Notes under the pieces: model-generated
Seen by the model: only the letters and a program-made list of their open reading frames with translations
What the model was told of the DNA's origin: nothing
Database searches by the model: none
Assembly (NCBI RefSeq): GCF_000826065.2
Contig: NZ_LN623543.1
Coordinates: 288,144 to 352,143 of the forward strand
From: Tessaracoccus massiliensis
GTDB taxonomy: Bacteria; Actinomycetota; Actinomycetes; Propionibacteriales; Propionibacteriaceae
Direction: 5' to 3'
Length of the DNA stretch: 64,000 nt
Translations under genes and position numbers: made by a program
Part shown: positions 18,088 to 30,837 of the stretch, piece by piece
Numbering within the stretch: the first letter of the stretch is position 1
Layout: every line of letters starts with the position of its first letter

Positions 18088-19157
18088 GCGTCCACGTCGA
18101 CTCCACGCTCGGCCCCTACGACGTGCACATCGGTCGCGGCGTCCTCAACCGGCTTCCTGACCTCGTGGGCGACGCGATGCGGGTCGCGGTCATCCACCCC
18201 GAACCGCTGACCATGCTGGCGCGGACCGTGGCCGCTCAGCTCGACCGGCAGATCACCATGATCCCGGTGCCCGACGCGGAGGCCGCGAAGACCGCCGAGG
18301 TGCTGACCCGCTGCTGGGACACCCTGGCCGGCGCGGGCTTCACGCGCAGCGACCTCGTGATCGGCATCGGCGGCGGCACCACCACCGATCTGGCCGGCTT
18401 CGTGGCGGCTTCCTGGCTGCGCGGGGTGGGCTACATCAGCATCCCGACGTCCGTGCTGGCCATGGTCGACGCGGCCGTGGGCGGCAAGACCGGCATCAAC
18501 CTGGGCGCTGGCAAGAACCTGGTGGGCGCCTTCTACGAACCCCTCGCGGTGCTCTGCGACCTGTCCCTGCTCGACACCCTGCCGGAGCGCGACGTGCGCG
18601 CCGGCATGGCCGAGGTGATCAAGTGCGGGTTCATCGCCGACACCGGCATCCTGGAACTCGCCCGGGAGGACCTCACCGACGCGGCGGACACCACCAGCGA
18701 CCGCTTCGCCGAACTCGTCACGCGCGCAGTGCAGGTCAAGGCGACGGTGGTGGCGGCCGACTTCCGGGAATCCACCTCCCAGGGCGCCAACGTGGGACGG
18801 GAGGCCCTCAACTACGGCCACACCCTCGGCCACGCCATCGAGGCCCACGCGGGCTACACCTGGCGCCACGGCGACGCCATCTCGGTGGGCATGGCCTGGT
18901 GCTCGCGCGTCTCGCGGCAGCTGTTGGGCCTGGACCACGAGACCGTCGTGATGCACGACGACCTCCTTGGCGGCCTCGGGCTGCCGCTGCGTTACGAGCA
19001 GTCGGCGTGGGCGGACCTGCGTCGGATCATGAGCCTGGACAAGAAGGCCCGCGGCGCCACCCTGCGGATCGTGGGCATCACGGAGTTCGGGAAGCCGGTG
19101 ATCATCGACGGCCCCGATGAGGGCGCTCTCGAAGCCGCCTACCGCGAACTCTCCTAG
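18084..19157 (+). CDS. aroB: 3-dehydroquinate synthase
   Basis: This NAD- and metal-dependent enzyme converts DAHP to 3-dehydroquinate. The 357 residues show IGGGTTTDLAGFVAASWLRG near 92, VDAAVGGKTGINLGAGKN near 130, and metal-ligand histidines in NYGHTLGHAIEAHAGYTWRHG near 245. GTG 18084 is inside the aroK end. The gene ends the aro operon; palindrome R2 at 19160 starts 2 bp after the stop and could stop transcription from both sides. Confidence 0.96.
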   Translation: MSVHVDSTLGPYDVHIGRGVLNRLPDLVGDAMRVAVIHPEPLTMLARTVAAQLDRQITMIPVPDAEAAKTAEVLTRCWDTLAGAGFTRSDLVIGIGGGTTTDLAGFVAASWLRGVGYISIPTSVLAMVDAAVGGKTGINLGAGKNLVGAFYEPLAVLCDLSLLDTLPERDVRAGMAEVIKCGFIADTGILELAREDLTDAADTTSDRFAELVTRAVQVKATVVAADFRESTSQGANVGREALNYGHTLGHAIEAHAGYTWRHGDAISVGMAWCSRVSRQLLGLDHETVVMHDDLLGGLGLPLRYEQSAWADLRRIMSLDKKARGATLRIVGITEFGKPVIIDGPDEGALEAAYRELS

Positions 19158-19159
19158 CT

Positions 19160-19299
19160 GGTCCCTGAGCGTGCCCCGCGACGAAGGGCCCCCGCAGCCG
19201 ATCTGACATCTCAACCACCGGGGTCAAGGTCGCAATCACGCTGCGGGGGCCCTTCGTCGCCGCCCGGCTCGCAAGCTCGCCGGGCGACGCTCAAAGTCC
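19160..19299. repeat. palindromic repeat R2, complete copy between convergent genes
   Basis: The arms at 19179-19198 and 19240-19259 are a perfect 20-bp inverted repeat around a 41-nt spacer. GGTCCCTGAGCGT at 19160 is the outer left arm; the right outer arm (ACGCTCA at 19286) is degenerate. A smaller hairpin lies in 19255-19289, where CGTCGCC and CCGGC pair with GCCGG and GGCGACG. There is no T-run, but the position between aroB and the convergent nuclease gene fits a bidirectional transcription block. Confidence 0.75.
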
Positions 19300-19301
19300 G
19301 A

Positions 19302-19750
19302 CTACCTCAATTCGGGGCTACCGAACATGACGATGTTGTTGAACACCCATTCGTTGGCCTGGGAGAACACGTAGCCGCCGTTACGGGCCGGGGTGGCCTT
19401 GTAGACGGTCACGTAGCTGTACGAGCGGCAACCGTTGCCGCCGGTGCGCGCGGTGTCGCACTCGGTGCGCCACTGCCGGCCGTCGGTCTCGGCGGTCCAT
19501 TCACCGGTGCGGGCGAGCGGGTTGGTGCCCCATGCCTCGCGGGTCATGTACGGCAGGTACGTGAGGTTGTTGAACGTCCACGTGTTCTTCCGCACGAAGC
19601 GACCGTTCTCGATCACCACGACGGTGGCCCAGATCTCGGTGCGGCAGCGCTCGGTCTGCGAGTACTGCTCACAGGTCGTGTTCCAGTCGCGGCCGTTGAG
19701 GTTGCGGTGCAGCCCGGCCAGCGTGTACGGCGCGGTGCGCTGATACTTGG
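19302..19750 (-). other. C-terminal tandem Cys-repeat module (unnamed), copy in nuclease
   Basis: About 145 residues from KYQRTAPYTLAGLH to FGSPELR. Two related repeats are visible: WNTTC-x8-CRTEIWATVVV...TWTFNNLTYL, and WRTEC-x9-CRSYSYVTVY...EWVFNNIVMF. The same module ends the GH20 enzyme at 56103-56552, at roughly 80% DNA identity. Each repeat has one Cys pair that could form a disulfide outside the cell. I recognise no sortase, LysM, SLH or PG-binding signature. Attachment to the cell envelope or a carbohydrate is a guess from its position behind a DPT linker. Confidence 0.8.
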
Positions 19751-19890
19751 CGGGCTCATCCGTGGGCTCGCCGGTCGGGTCGTCCGTGGGCTCATCCGTC
19801 GGGTCGTCCGTGGGCTCGTCAGTCGGCTCCCCGGTGGGATCGTCCGTGGGCTCCACCGTCGGCTCTTCGGTCGGCTCCGTCGTCGGGGCG
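19745..19890 (-). repeat. DPT/EPT-coding linker repeats
   Basis: Degenerate short DNA repeats of the form GTGGGCTCGTC/GGTCGG encode alternating EPTD and DPTG/E units in the nuclease, a hinge between the Ig-like domains and the C-terminal module. The hexosaminidase has a shorter linker of the same type. Confidence 0.8.
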
Positions 19891-22830
19891 GGGCCCACGA
19901 TGACGGTGAACGTGCCCGAGGACACGTTGCCCTCGCTGTCGGTGACGTTGACGGTGACGGTGAATGCGCCCACGGTGGTGGGCGTGCCCAGGATGAGGCC
20001 AGTGGGATCGATCGACATCCAGGACGGCGCACCGGTCAGGGAGTAGATCAGCGGCGTCGACTCGTCGGTCGCCGAGACCTGCTGCCGGAACGGGACGCCC
20101 ACCTGGGTGCTGCGATCGGCAATCGGCTCGATGACCGGGCCGGTGGTGTCCGGCTCCGGCGCGACGACCAGAGAGAAGGTCGCGGTGGTCGCGTTGCCGG
20201 CGGCGTCGGTCACCACGACGGAGACCTCAACGGTGCCTTCCTCGGCGGGCATCCCCGACAAAACGCCGTCCTCATCGATCGAGAGCCATGCCGGAGCGCC
20301 CTCACCGAGCTGGTAGGTCAGCGGCAGCGAGTCATCGGTGGCCTCGACGGCCAGGGTGAACTCGGTGCCCACCGTGGCGCTCTGATCGGCGATCTCGACG
20401 AGCGGTGCGGTGGTGTCGGGCTGCGCGGCGAGGATGCCCAGGATCACCGGGTCGTGATCCGAGGAGGCGTAGACGTCATCGGCGTGGAAGTCGGTGACGT
20501 TGTAGTTGCGCCGTGAGTACTGGAAGGCGATGGACTCGTCGCCGTTGATGTTCCACACCGTCGCGCCGCCGACGATGGCCTGCGCGGCCTCGTTGGCGAA
20601 GACGTGATCCAGCGAGCCGAGGCGGCCGCTGAACTGGTAGGTGGCCTCCTCGGTGACGCCGCCGCGGGTCTGGTTCTCGAAGCCGGCGGCCTCGAGGATC
20701 TGCAGCGGGGTCTCCATGGTGTAGGCGTTGAAGTCGCCCATCAGGAACACGGCCTTCTCGGCGAACGCCTCGAAGGTGTTGGCCCAGTTGCTCAGCGCCC
20801 GGGCCTGCGCCTCGCGGGACGGGTTGGCGTTGCCCTGGCCGGTGCCGTCGTCGACGCCCGAGCCCTTGGACTTGAAGTGGTTGTTGATGGCCACGAAGGT
20901 GACATCGGTGCCGATGACGCCGAACTCCTGCGCCAACGGCTGGCGGGCGTTGGAGAACGCGTTGTCGAGCAGGATGTAGGACGGGCCCACCAGTTCGATC
21001 GTGTCGGGGTTGTAGATGAACGCGGTACGGATGACGTCCTCGCCCGGGGGCGTCACCGTCGGGCTGGGGGCGAAGGCCCAGTTGCCGCCGGCCTCGTTGA
21101 GGGCCGCCACCAGGGTGGCGAGCGCCTTGTCGCGGGGCTGACCCTTCAGGTAGGTGATGGCCGCGCTGTTCTCGATCTCCTGCAGGCCGACGACGTCGGC
21201 GTCGAGCTTGTTGATGGCGGCCACGATCTTGGCCTCCTGATCGGCGAATGCTTCCGCCGAGTACGCGCCGCGCACCTGGCAGTTGTTGGCGCCGACGGGG
21301 TTGCCGTTGCGGTCCGCGTAGAAACGGCAGCGGGACTCGCCCGCGCCCAGGTCGTCGAAGTAGTTCAGCACGTTGAACGAGGCGAGCTTGACGTCACCAG
21401 CCACCTCGGCCGGGGCGGCCGGGCGGTCGTTGACCGTGGTGAGGAACGTCTGCTCGGCGCCGACCACCTGGGAGGTGGGCTGGTAGTTCCACTGGAACCG
21501 GTAATCGAGGATGACCGGCTCGGCGAACGTGACAGGGGAGCCCGTGCGCATGGGTGAGGCGGCGCTCAGGTACGGCAGCGGGCTGTTCTTGGCCGTCGCG
21601 TTGGTCATGTAGTTCCAGCTGGAGCCGTCGTCGAGCGTGATCTCCTTGAGCTGGTTAGCGGCCTCGTAGGCCGTCGCCTCGGCTCCGGGGCGCACCGCGT
21701 CGGTGGCCTGGAACAGGGGATCGTCGCCGAAGGCGAGGCCGATCTGGCCGTACTGGTTCAGCGCGTAGTTGTTGGTGATGGTGTAGGTGCCCTGCGGCAG
21801 CACGAGCATGCCCTCGTACGCCTCCTTGGCGGCGTCTGTGGCGGGCAACTCGGCGAGGTCCGTGGCCGTGACGTCCTCGCAATCAGCGGCCGGCGCCAGC
21901 GTGGGGTTGGTGAGCTGCGTCAGGCCGTTGTACTCGCCCGCGGTGCCGGTCACGGTGTAGCACTCGCCGATCGTGGCAGAGGCTGCCGCGTCGCCGTAGA
22001 CGAAGATGCCGTCCGACGCGTCGCCGGCTGCCTTGGCCTCGCCGCCGGTGCCGGGGGTCTGGATGTAGGCGCCGAGGAAACCGCCGGTGGGGTAGGCGGC
22101 GGTCACGACGCCGACGGTGGTCACCGTCCGGCCGGCCAGGGGAGTGGCGCCACCGGTGCCCTGGATCTCTGCGATGGGGGTCGTCGCCCCCTGCGGGGGA
22201 TCGGTCGGATCCGTGGTGGGGGGATCGGTGGGGTGGGCCGCCCTCGATGGTGGCGTCGGTGCCGGGTGTGGGCGTCTCGGTGAACGTGAAGTCCACCGCG
22301 TTGTTGTCGGTGTCCACCGCACCGGTACGGGTGATGGCACCCGGAGCGCTGTTGCCACCCGGGTACTCGGCCACGGCGGTTTCATTGCGCACCGCGGAAC
22401 CCCAGCCCACGAGGTCGATCTCGGTGCTTCCGTTGAGGAGGGTGTAGGAGCCGTTGGTGCCGGACGGGCTGATGTTGGTGCACGCCTGGTCCGACTCGAT
22501 GCTCTCGCCGTTGGCGCCGTTCGAGCCGACCGCCACGACGTAGAAGTCGCCGGCACCCACGGTGCCCGTCAACTGACAGGTGTTGCCCACCGTGGCGCTG
22601 CTGCCGGAGCCGTAGCCCAGCCCCCAGCCGGAGCTGAGTGTGATGGCCGAGCCCGTGGGGTTGTACAGCTCGACGAACTTGGTCTGGTAGGGCTGGTTGG
22701 CGCTGCCGCCCCGGGCGTAGACCTCGTTGATGATGAGGTGATCGGCGGGGGCCGCCTGTGCTGGTGGGGCGATGAATGAACCGGCGATCAACGCCGTCGT
22801 CGCCGCCAGCACCGCTAAGTGCTTGCGCAT

Positions 22831-23094
22831 GGTGTTCAAACTCCTGCTGTGTAGAGGGAGATGCCGCGGGAAATCACGACACTGTGATCCCACCGTAAGT
22901 GGCCCGTGCCGGACAAGCTGGGAGTTGGCACTTTTCCGTCTGTTCACCTTTTCTTGTCCTGGAATTCGCCTCCGGCGGCGATCCGGGCGGCTCGCCGGAA
23001 CGTCCAGATTCGTGGCGGATTTTTCCGCCGTCTGCCGGATCACGTAGACTGCGCTGTTGGCCGCAGCCCCCCGATTTTCTGAGGAGAAACAAGC
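22831..23094. promoter_or_regulatory. divergent promoter region of nuclease and efp
   Basis: The 264-bp region separates the nuclease (minus) and efp (plus). The likely efp -10 is TAGACT (23045-23050), with a leader of about 38 nt and ribosome-binding site GAGGAG before ATG 23095. An ATCAC-n6-GTGAT inverted repeat (22873-22888) lies about 43 nt upstream of the nuclease start and could be an operator. A GTTCACC-n4-CTTGTCC pair near 22943 weakly resembles a Pho box. No RNA gene is visible. Confidence 0.35.
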
Positions 23095-23661
23095 ATGGTC
23101 TCGACCAACGATTTCAAGAACGGCATGGTCCTCGATCTCGACGGACAGCTGTGGCAGATCATCTGGTTCCAGCACCACAAGCCCGGCAAGGGCAACACCG
23201 TCGTCCGCTCCAAGCTCAAGCACGTGCTGACCGGCAAGACGGTGGACAAGACCTTCAACTCGGACACCAAGGTCGACACCGCCACCGTCGACCGCTCCGA
23301 GATGCAGTACCTGTACATGGACGGCGACGACTACGTGTTCATGGACAACACCACCTTCGACCAGCTCTACATCCCCGCCGAGGTCGTCGGCGAGGCCAAG
23401 GACTTCCTGCTGGAGAACCAGAACGCATTCGTCGCCACGCACGAGGGCAACCCGCTGTTCATCGAGCTCCCGGCCTCGGTCGAGCTCGAGGTCACCTACA
23501 CCGAGCCCGGCCTGCAGGGCGACCGCTCCACCGGCGGAACCAAGCCCGCCACGCTGGAGACCGGCAAGCAGATCCAGGTGCCCCTGTTCATCACCACCGG
23601 CGAGCGCATCAAGGTCGACACCCGCGAGGGCGGCTCCTACCTCGGGCGCGTCTCGAACTAA
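23095..23661 (+). CDS. efp: elongation factor P
   Basis: EF-P relieves ribosome stalling at polyproline stretches. The 188 residues have the usual three beta-barrel domains. The loop HHKPGKGN near residue 30 carries the Lys that is modified in some bacteria. The C-terminal [16 protein letters not shown] and [18 protein letters not shown] signatures are intact. The ribosome-binding site GAGGAGAAA supports ATG 23095. nusB starts on the base after the stop. Confidence 0.97.
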   Translation: MVSTNDFKNGMVLDLDGQLWQIIWFQHHKPGKGNTVVRSKLKHVLTGKTVDKTFNSDTKVDTATVDRSEMQYLYMDGDDYVFMDNTTFDQLYIPAEVVGEAKDFLLENQNAFVATHEGNPLFIELPASVELEVTYTEPGLQGDRSTGGTKPATLETGKQIQVPLFITTGERIKVDTREGGSYLGRVSN

Positions 23662-24090
23662 ATGAGCCAGCGCGCATCCCACTACAGCGCCCAGACGAAG
23701 GCCCGCAAGGCTGCTCTCGACATCCTCTTCATGGCGGAGCAGCGCGAGGCCTCGCTGAGCGAGACCTTCACCGAGCAGCGCAGCCTCTCCGGCGGCGTCG
23801 TACGCGAGCTGACCCGCGACATCATCTTCGGCGTCGCGGGGAACCTCGACGCAATCGACGCCCGCATCGAGGCCGCGGCCTCCGAGAAGTGGCCACTGGA
23901 CCGCATGCCGTCGGTCGACCGCAACATCGCCCGGATGGCGGTCTACGAGCTCGACTACACCGACACCCCACCGGCCGCCGTCATCTCCGAGGCGGTACGG
24001 CTGGCCTCAGACCTGTCCACCGACGAATCACCGACGTTCCTCAACGGCCTGTTGGCCAAGGCCGCCGGCGCGAAGCCCACCACGAACTGA
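23662..24090 (+). CDS. nusB: transcription antitermination protein NusB
   Basis: NusB works with NusA/E/G in rRNA antitermination. The 142-residue all-helical protein shows KARKAALDILFMAEQR at the N-terminus, and AVYELDYTDTPPAAVISEAVRLASDLSTDESPTFLNGLL in the C-terminal half. ATG 23662 touches the efp stop (TAAATG), so the two are probably translationally coupled. carA follows by 20 bp; in many actinobacteria pyrR, pyrB and pyrC lie between these. Confidence 0.95.
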   Translation: MSQRASHYSAQTKARKAALDILFMAEQREASLSETFTEQRSLSGGVVRELTRDIIFGVAGNLDAIDARIEAAASEKWPLDRMPSVDRNIARMAVYELDYTDTPPAAVISEAVRLASDLSTDESPTFLNGLLAKAAGAKPTTN

Positions 24091-24110
24091 TGTACCGAAA
24101 GAGGTAACGC

Positions 24111-25237
24111 ATGAGTCCCGTTCCCGCACTGTTGGTCTTGGAGGATGGGCGCGTGTTTCGTGGCCGGTCCTTCGGCGCCACCGGCGAGACGTTCGGTGAA
24201 CTGGTGTTCTCCACCGGCATGTCCGGCTACCAGGAGACCCTGACCGATCCCAGCTATCGCGGGCAGGTCGTGCTCGCCACGGCCCCGCACATTGGCAACA
24301 CCGGCTGGAACGATGAGGACGGCGAGTCCGGCCGCATCTGGGTGGCCGGCTACATCGTGCGGGACCCTTCTCCCCGCCCGTCGAACTGGCGCTCCAGGCG
24401 CAGCCTCGACGACGAGCTGCAGGCGCAGGGCATCGTGGGCATCGCCGACATCGACACCCGGGCGCTGACGCGCCACATCCGCGACCTCGGCGCCATGCGG
24501 GTGGGCATCTCCACCGAGACCGACAACGCCGACGAACTGCTCGCCCGCGTGCTGGGCCAGCCCATGATGGCCGGGCGGGACCTGGTGGGTGACGTAACCA
24601 CTCAGATGCCCTACACCGTCGAGGCGCAGGGGGAGAAGAAGTACACCGTCGTGGCGGTGGACCTCGGCATCAAGTCCATGACCCCCTCGCAGTTGGCCGC
24701 CCGCGGGCTGGACGTGCACGTGGTGCCCGCACACGTCACGTTCGACGAGGTGATGAGCTACGAGCCGGACGGGGTGTTCTTCAGCAACGGACCCGGCGAC
24801 CCTTCGACGGCGGAGGCACCCACGGCGCTGCTGCGCGAGGTCTTGCAGGCCGGGATCCCGTTCTTCGGCATCTGCTTCGGCAACCAGCTCTTCGGCCGCG
24901 CGCTCGGCTTCGACACCTACAAGCTGAAGTTCGGCCACCGCGGCATCAACCAGCCTGTGATGGATTTCACCACCGGCCGCATCGAGGTGACCTCCCACAA
25001 CCACGGTTTCGCCGTCGACGCACCGCTGGAGGGAGCCACGGACACCGAGTTCGGGGAGGTCACCGTCAGCCACAAGTGCCTCAACGACGACGTGGTGGAG
25101 GGACTCGAGCTCCGCCGCGACGGCGCACTCGTGGGCTTCTCCGTGCAGTTCCATCCCGAATCAGCCGCCGGCCCCCACGACGCCAACTACCTCTTCGACC
25201 GGTTCGTCTCGGTCATCTCGGCCGGAAAGGACGCCTG

Positions 25238-25238
<1 letters not shown>
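24111..25238 (+). CDS. carA: carbamoyl-phosphate synthase, glutaminase (small) subunit
   Basis: CarA hydrolyses glutamine and channels ammonia to CarB for pyrimidine and arginine synthesis. The 375 residues have the CPSase small-chain domain ([17 protein letters not shown]) and a class I glutaminase: the nucleophile Cys in [12 protein letters not shown] near 265, and His/Glu in [21 protein letters not shown] near 345. Start ATG 24111 follows AAGAGG. The stop overlaps the carB start (TGATG). Confidence 0.97.
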
Positions 25239-28536
<3,298 letters not shown>

Positions 28537-28540
<4 letters not shown>

Positions 28541-29589
28541 GCCTGTCCACCTGGGCGCTGAGGGCCGGCTACCGCGGCCTGCGTGCCGGCATGTTCCGAT
28601 ACGCGGGCGGCGACGCCGAGCGCGTGCACGAGGCGATGATCTCCCTACTGGCCAAGGCCCCGGCCGGGGCCCGTGGCCGTGTGGCGGATCCGATCACGGT
28701 GGCCGGCATCCGGTTCCCGAACCGGGTCGGGCTGGCCGCCGGCCTCGACAAGGACGGCCTGGCGGCCCAGGCGTGGGCGCGCTTCGGCTTCGGTTTCGCC
28801 GAGCTCGGCACCGTCACCGTGCTGGCCCAGCCGGGCAACCCGAAGCCGCGCGTGTTCCGGGCCATGTCGTCTGAGGGCATCATCAACCGGATGGGCTTCA
28901 ACAACCGCGGGGCCGCTGAGCTGGCCGAGACCCTGCGCGCCAAGGGCGTGGCCCGCGGCAACCAGGCGCTCGGCATCCCGCTGGGCATCTCCATCGGTAA
29001 GTCCAAGGTCACCGAGCTGGAGGCCGCCACGCAGGACTACCTCACGTCCTTGCGGCTCCTGGCCCCGTACGCCGACTATGTGGCGGTCAACGTCTCCAGC
29101 CCGAACACGCCGGGCCTGCGCAGCCTGCAGGCTGCGGGCGAGTTGGCGGAGCTGCTCGGCGCGCTCACCGGCGAGGCGGCCGCTCTCAGCGCGCGGCGAC
29201 CCGTCCCGGTTTTCGTGAAGCTCGCCCCTGATCTGGAGGGGACGGACCTGCGCGAGACGGTCGCCGTGATCAACGACTCCCGGGTCGCGGGTGTGATCGC
29301 CACCAACACCACGCTGTCGCGGCACGGTCTGCTCCCGGCGGATCGGCACCTGGCCGACGAGGCCGGGGGGCTCAGCGGTCGCCCGCTGACGGCCAGGGCA
29401 CTCTCGTTCGTCGAGCGGCTCGCCGCCACCACTCAGCTGCCCGTGATGGGTGTGGGCGGCATCATGAGCCCAGCAGACGGCGCGCGCATGTTCGACGCCG
29501 GGGCCAGCCTGCTGCAGCTGTACACCGGCTTCATCTACGAGGGCCCGGCGCTGGTGCGCGGGATCCAGGAACTCAGGAGGCCCCTGTGA
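28537..29589 (+). CDS. pyrD: dihydroorotate dehydrogenase (quinone), class 2
   Basis: This membrane-associated FMN enzyme oxidises dihydroorotate to orotate with quinone. The class 2 form is shown by the N-terminal helical extension (about 1-50) and [37 protein letters not shown] and the late [26 protein letters not shown] bind FMN and substrate. The 350 residues are typical. ATG 28537 overlaps carB in ATGA, and pyrF overlaps its end by 4 bp. Confidence 0.96.
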
Positions 29590-30398
29590 CCTATGCTGCC
29601 AAGCTTGCCGCCATCTCCGCGGAACGGGGGAGGCTGTGCGTGGGCATCGACCCGATGCCGGCCGTCCTCGACGCGTGGGGCCTCCACCACGACGTCGACG
29701 GGTTGGAGCGCTGCGCCCGGGGGATCGTCGAGGCGGCAGGCGAGACCGTCGCGGTGTTCAAACCCCAATCGGCCTTCTTCGAGGCCTTCGGGTCGAAGGG
29801 CGTGGCCGTCATGGAGCGGGTGCTGGCCGACATCCGCGATGCCGGGGCCCTCAGCATCCTCGACGTCAAGCGCGGCGATATCGGCTCCTCCATGGCCGGC
29901 TATGCCGCCGCGTTCCTCGGTGATGACGCGCCCACGCGCGCCGACGCCATCACGCTGTCGCCGTACCTCGGGGTCGGCTCCCTGCAGCCTGCCATCGACG
30001 CCGCCGTCGCCGGCGGCCAGGGCCTCTACGTCCTGGCCCGCACCTCCAACCTGGAGGGCGCTCCCGTCCAACTGGCGGACGCCGGGGGAGTGAGCGTGGC
30101 CCAGCACGTCGTCAACACCGTCGCGGCGCTGAACCCCGGCGCGGACCACGCCGTGGGCCTCGTCGTCGGGGGAACGCACAGCGACGCCGGCTGCGACCTC
30201 AGCGACTTCAACGCGTCCATCCTGGTGCCCGGCATCGGCGCACAGGGCGGCACGGTAGGTGCTCTGGGGGAGATCTTCGGCCCCGCCTTGACGCATGTGC
30301 TGCCGACGGCGAGCCGTGGAGTGATCGGACAGGGGCATGACAAGGTGCGGGGCAACGCCCAGGAGTTACTAGCGCACATCGCGCAACATCTCGGCTGA
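29586..30398 (+). CDS. pyrF: orotidine 5'-phosphate decarboxylase
   Basis: This enzyme makes UMP from OMP. The 270-residue protein is of the longer actinobacterial (type 2) kind, with CVGIDPMP, VFKPQSAFFEAFG and the catalytic ILDVKRGDIGSSMAGYA near 95. The C-terminal VPGIGAQGG phosphate loop is present. The GTG start overlaps the pyrD stop. It closes the carA-carB-pyrD-pyrF run. Confidence 0.96.
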   Translation: MTYAAKLAAISAERGRLCVGIDPMPAVLDAWGLHHDVDGLERCARGIVEAAGETVAVFKPQSAFFEAFGSKGVAVMERVLADIRDAGALSILDVKRGDIGSSMAGYAAAFLGDDAPTRADAITLSPYLGVGSLQPAIDAAVAGGQGLYVLARTSNLEGAPVQLADAGGVSVAQHVVNTVAALNPGADHAVGLVVGGTHSDAGCDLSDFNASILVPGIGAQGGTVGALGEIFGPALTHVLPTASRGVIGQGHDKVRGNAQELLAHIAQHLG

Positions 30399-30402
30399 TC
30401 CG

Positions 30403-30435
30403 TCCAAAACCCACCCTAAAGGCTGAAGTTTTGGA
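30403..30435. promoter_or_regulatory. inverted repeat between pyrF and mihF
   Basis: TCCAAAAC (30403-30410) and GTTTTGGA (30428-30435) form a perfect 8-bp inverted repeat with a 17-nt spacer, just after the pyrF stop and 70 bp before mihF. The AT-rich arms stand out in this GC-rich DNA. It may be an operator or the end of the pyr transcript; no T-run follows. Confidence 0.4.
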
Positions 30436-30504
30436 TACAACGCGGTATCTTTCAGGGGCAACCTGTCCGTACAACGTACTTCCAGCAACCCGAAGGGAAA
30501 TCCG

Positions 30505-30816
30505 ATGGCCATTCCTCAGTTGAGCAGCGCCCAGCTCGAAGCCGCCCGCGCCGCTGCCACCGAGGCGCGTCGCGCCCGTGCAACCCTCAAGGAGCAGGTC
30601 AAGAAGGGCGAGTTGTCGTTCACCGATGCGCTGGACAAGGCTGTCGCTGACGACACGCTGTCTCGCATCAAGGTCGTCGACCTTCTCCGTGCCATGCCCC
30701 GCGTCGGCATCACGCGTGCCACTGAGACCATGGAGAATCTCCAGATCGCGCCGAACCGCCGCATCCGCGGGCTGGGCCGCCACCAGGTGCTGCGCCTCAA
30801 CGAGCTGTTCTCCTGA
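30505..30816 (+). CDS. mihF: integration host factor, actinobacterial type
   Basis: This small basic nucleoid protein binds and bends DNA and is essential in mycobacteria. The 103 residues match the short form of the family. The helix-two-turn-helix part lies in DTLSRIKVVDLLRAMPRVGITRATETME, followed by the conserved RRIRGLGRHQVLRLNELF. AGGGAAA precedes ATG 30505. The context pyrF-mihF-gmk-rpoZ is the usual actinobacterial order. Confidence 0.96.
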   Translation: MAIPQLSSAQLEAARAAATEARRARATLKEQVKKGELSFTDALDKAVADDTLSRIKVVDLLRAMPRVGITRATETMENLQIAPNRRIRGLGRHQVLRLNELFS

Positions 30817-30824
30817 CCTGCCGC

Positions 30825-30830
30825 TAAGCT
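30825..30830 (+). promoter_or_regulatory. putative -10 box for leaderless gmk
   Basis: TAAGCT ends 7 nt before GTG 30838. No ribosome-binding site lies between, and the box is 8 bp after the mihF stop. Confidence 0.5.
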
Positions 30831-30837
30831 CACCCGG

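Larger units (their letters stand above)
19302..22830 (-). pseudogene. secreted multidomain endonuclease/exonuclease/phosphatase-family nuclease, frameshifted
   Basis: This would be an extracellular nuclease of the ExeM/NucH type, about 1,175 residues if intact. The start at 22830 (MRKHLAVLAATTALIAGSF, cleavage after AQA) has CAGGAG upstream. A lamin-tail domain follows (INEVYARGG...FVELYNPTG), then a short linker where the frame changes by one base near 22230-22243. The second frame holds an OB-like domain and the EEP nuclease: GLQEIEN, INNHFKS, GDFNAY and SSDHDPV. Two putative Ig (He_PIG) domains, a DPT/EPT linker and the 145-residue C-terminal module at 19302-19750 complete it. Deleting one C from the run at 22230-22233 (minus strand) restores a natural reading through GGPPTDPPTTDP. 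It could be a true break, phase variation, or a sequencing error. Confidence 0.8.

Noticed and set aside
19745-19890. Short direct repeats, considered as a CRISPR array
   Set aside because: The units are degenerate, encode the EPTD/DPTG linker in frame, and have no equal-length spacers. No cas genes are present.
22178-22245. Programmed ribosomal frameshifting in the nuclease
   Set aside because: No slippery heptamer of the usual type plus pseudoknot is evident; a simple indel in a homopolymer explains it better.
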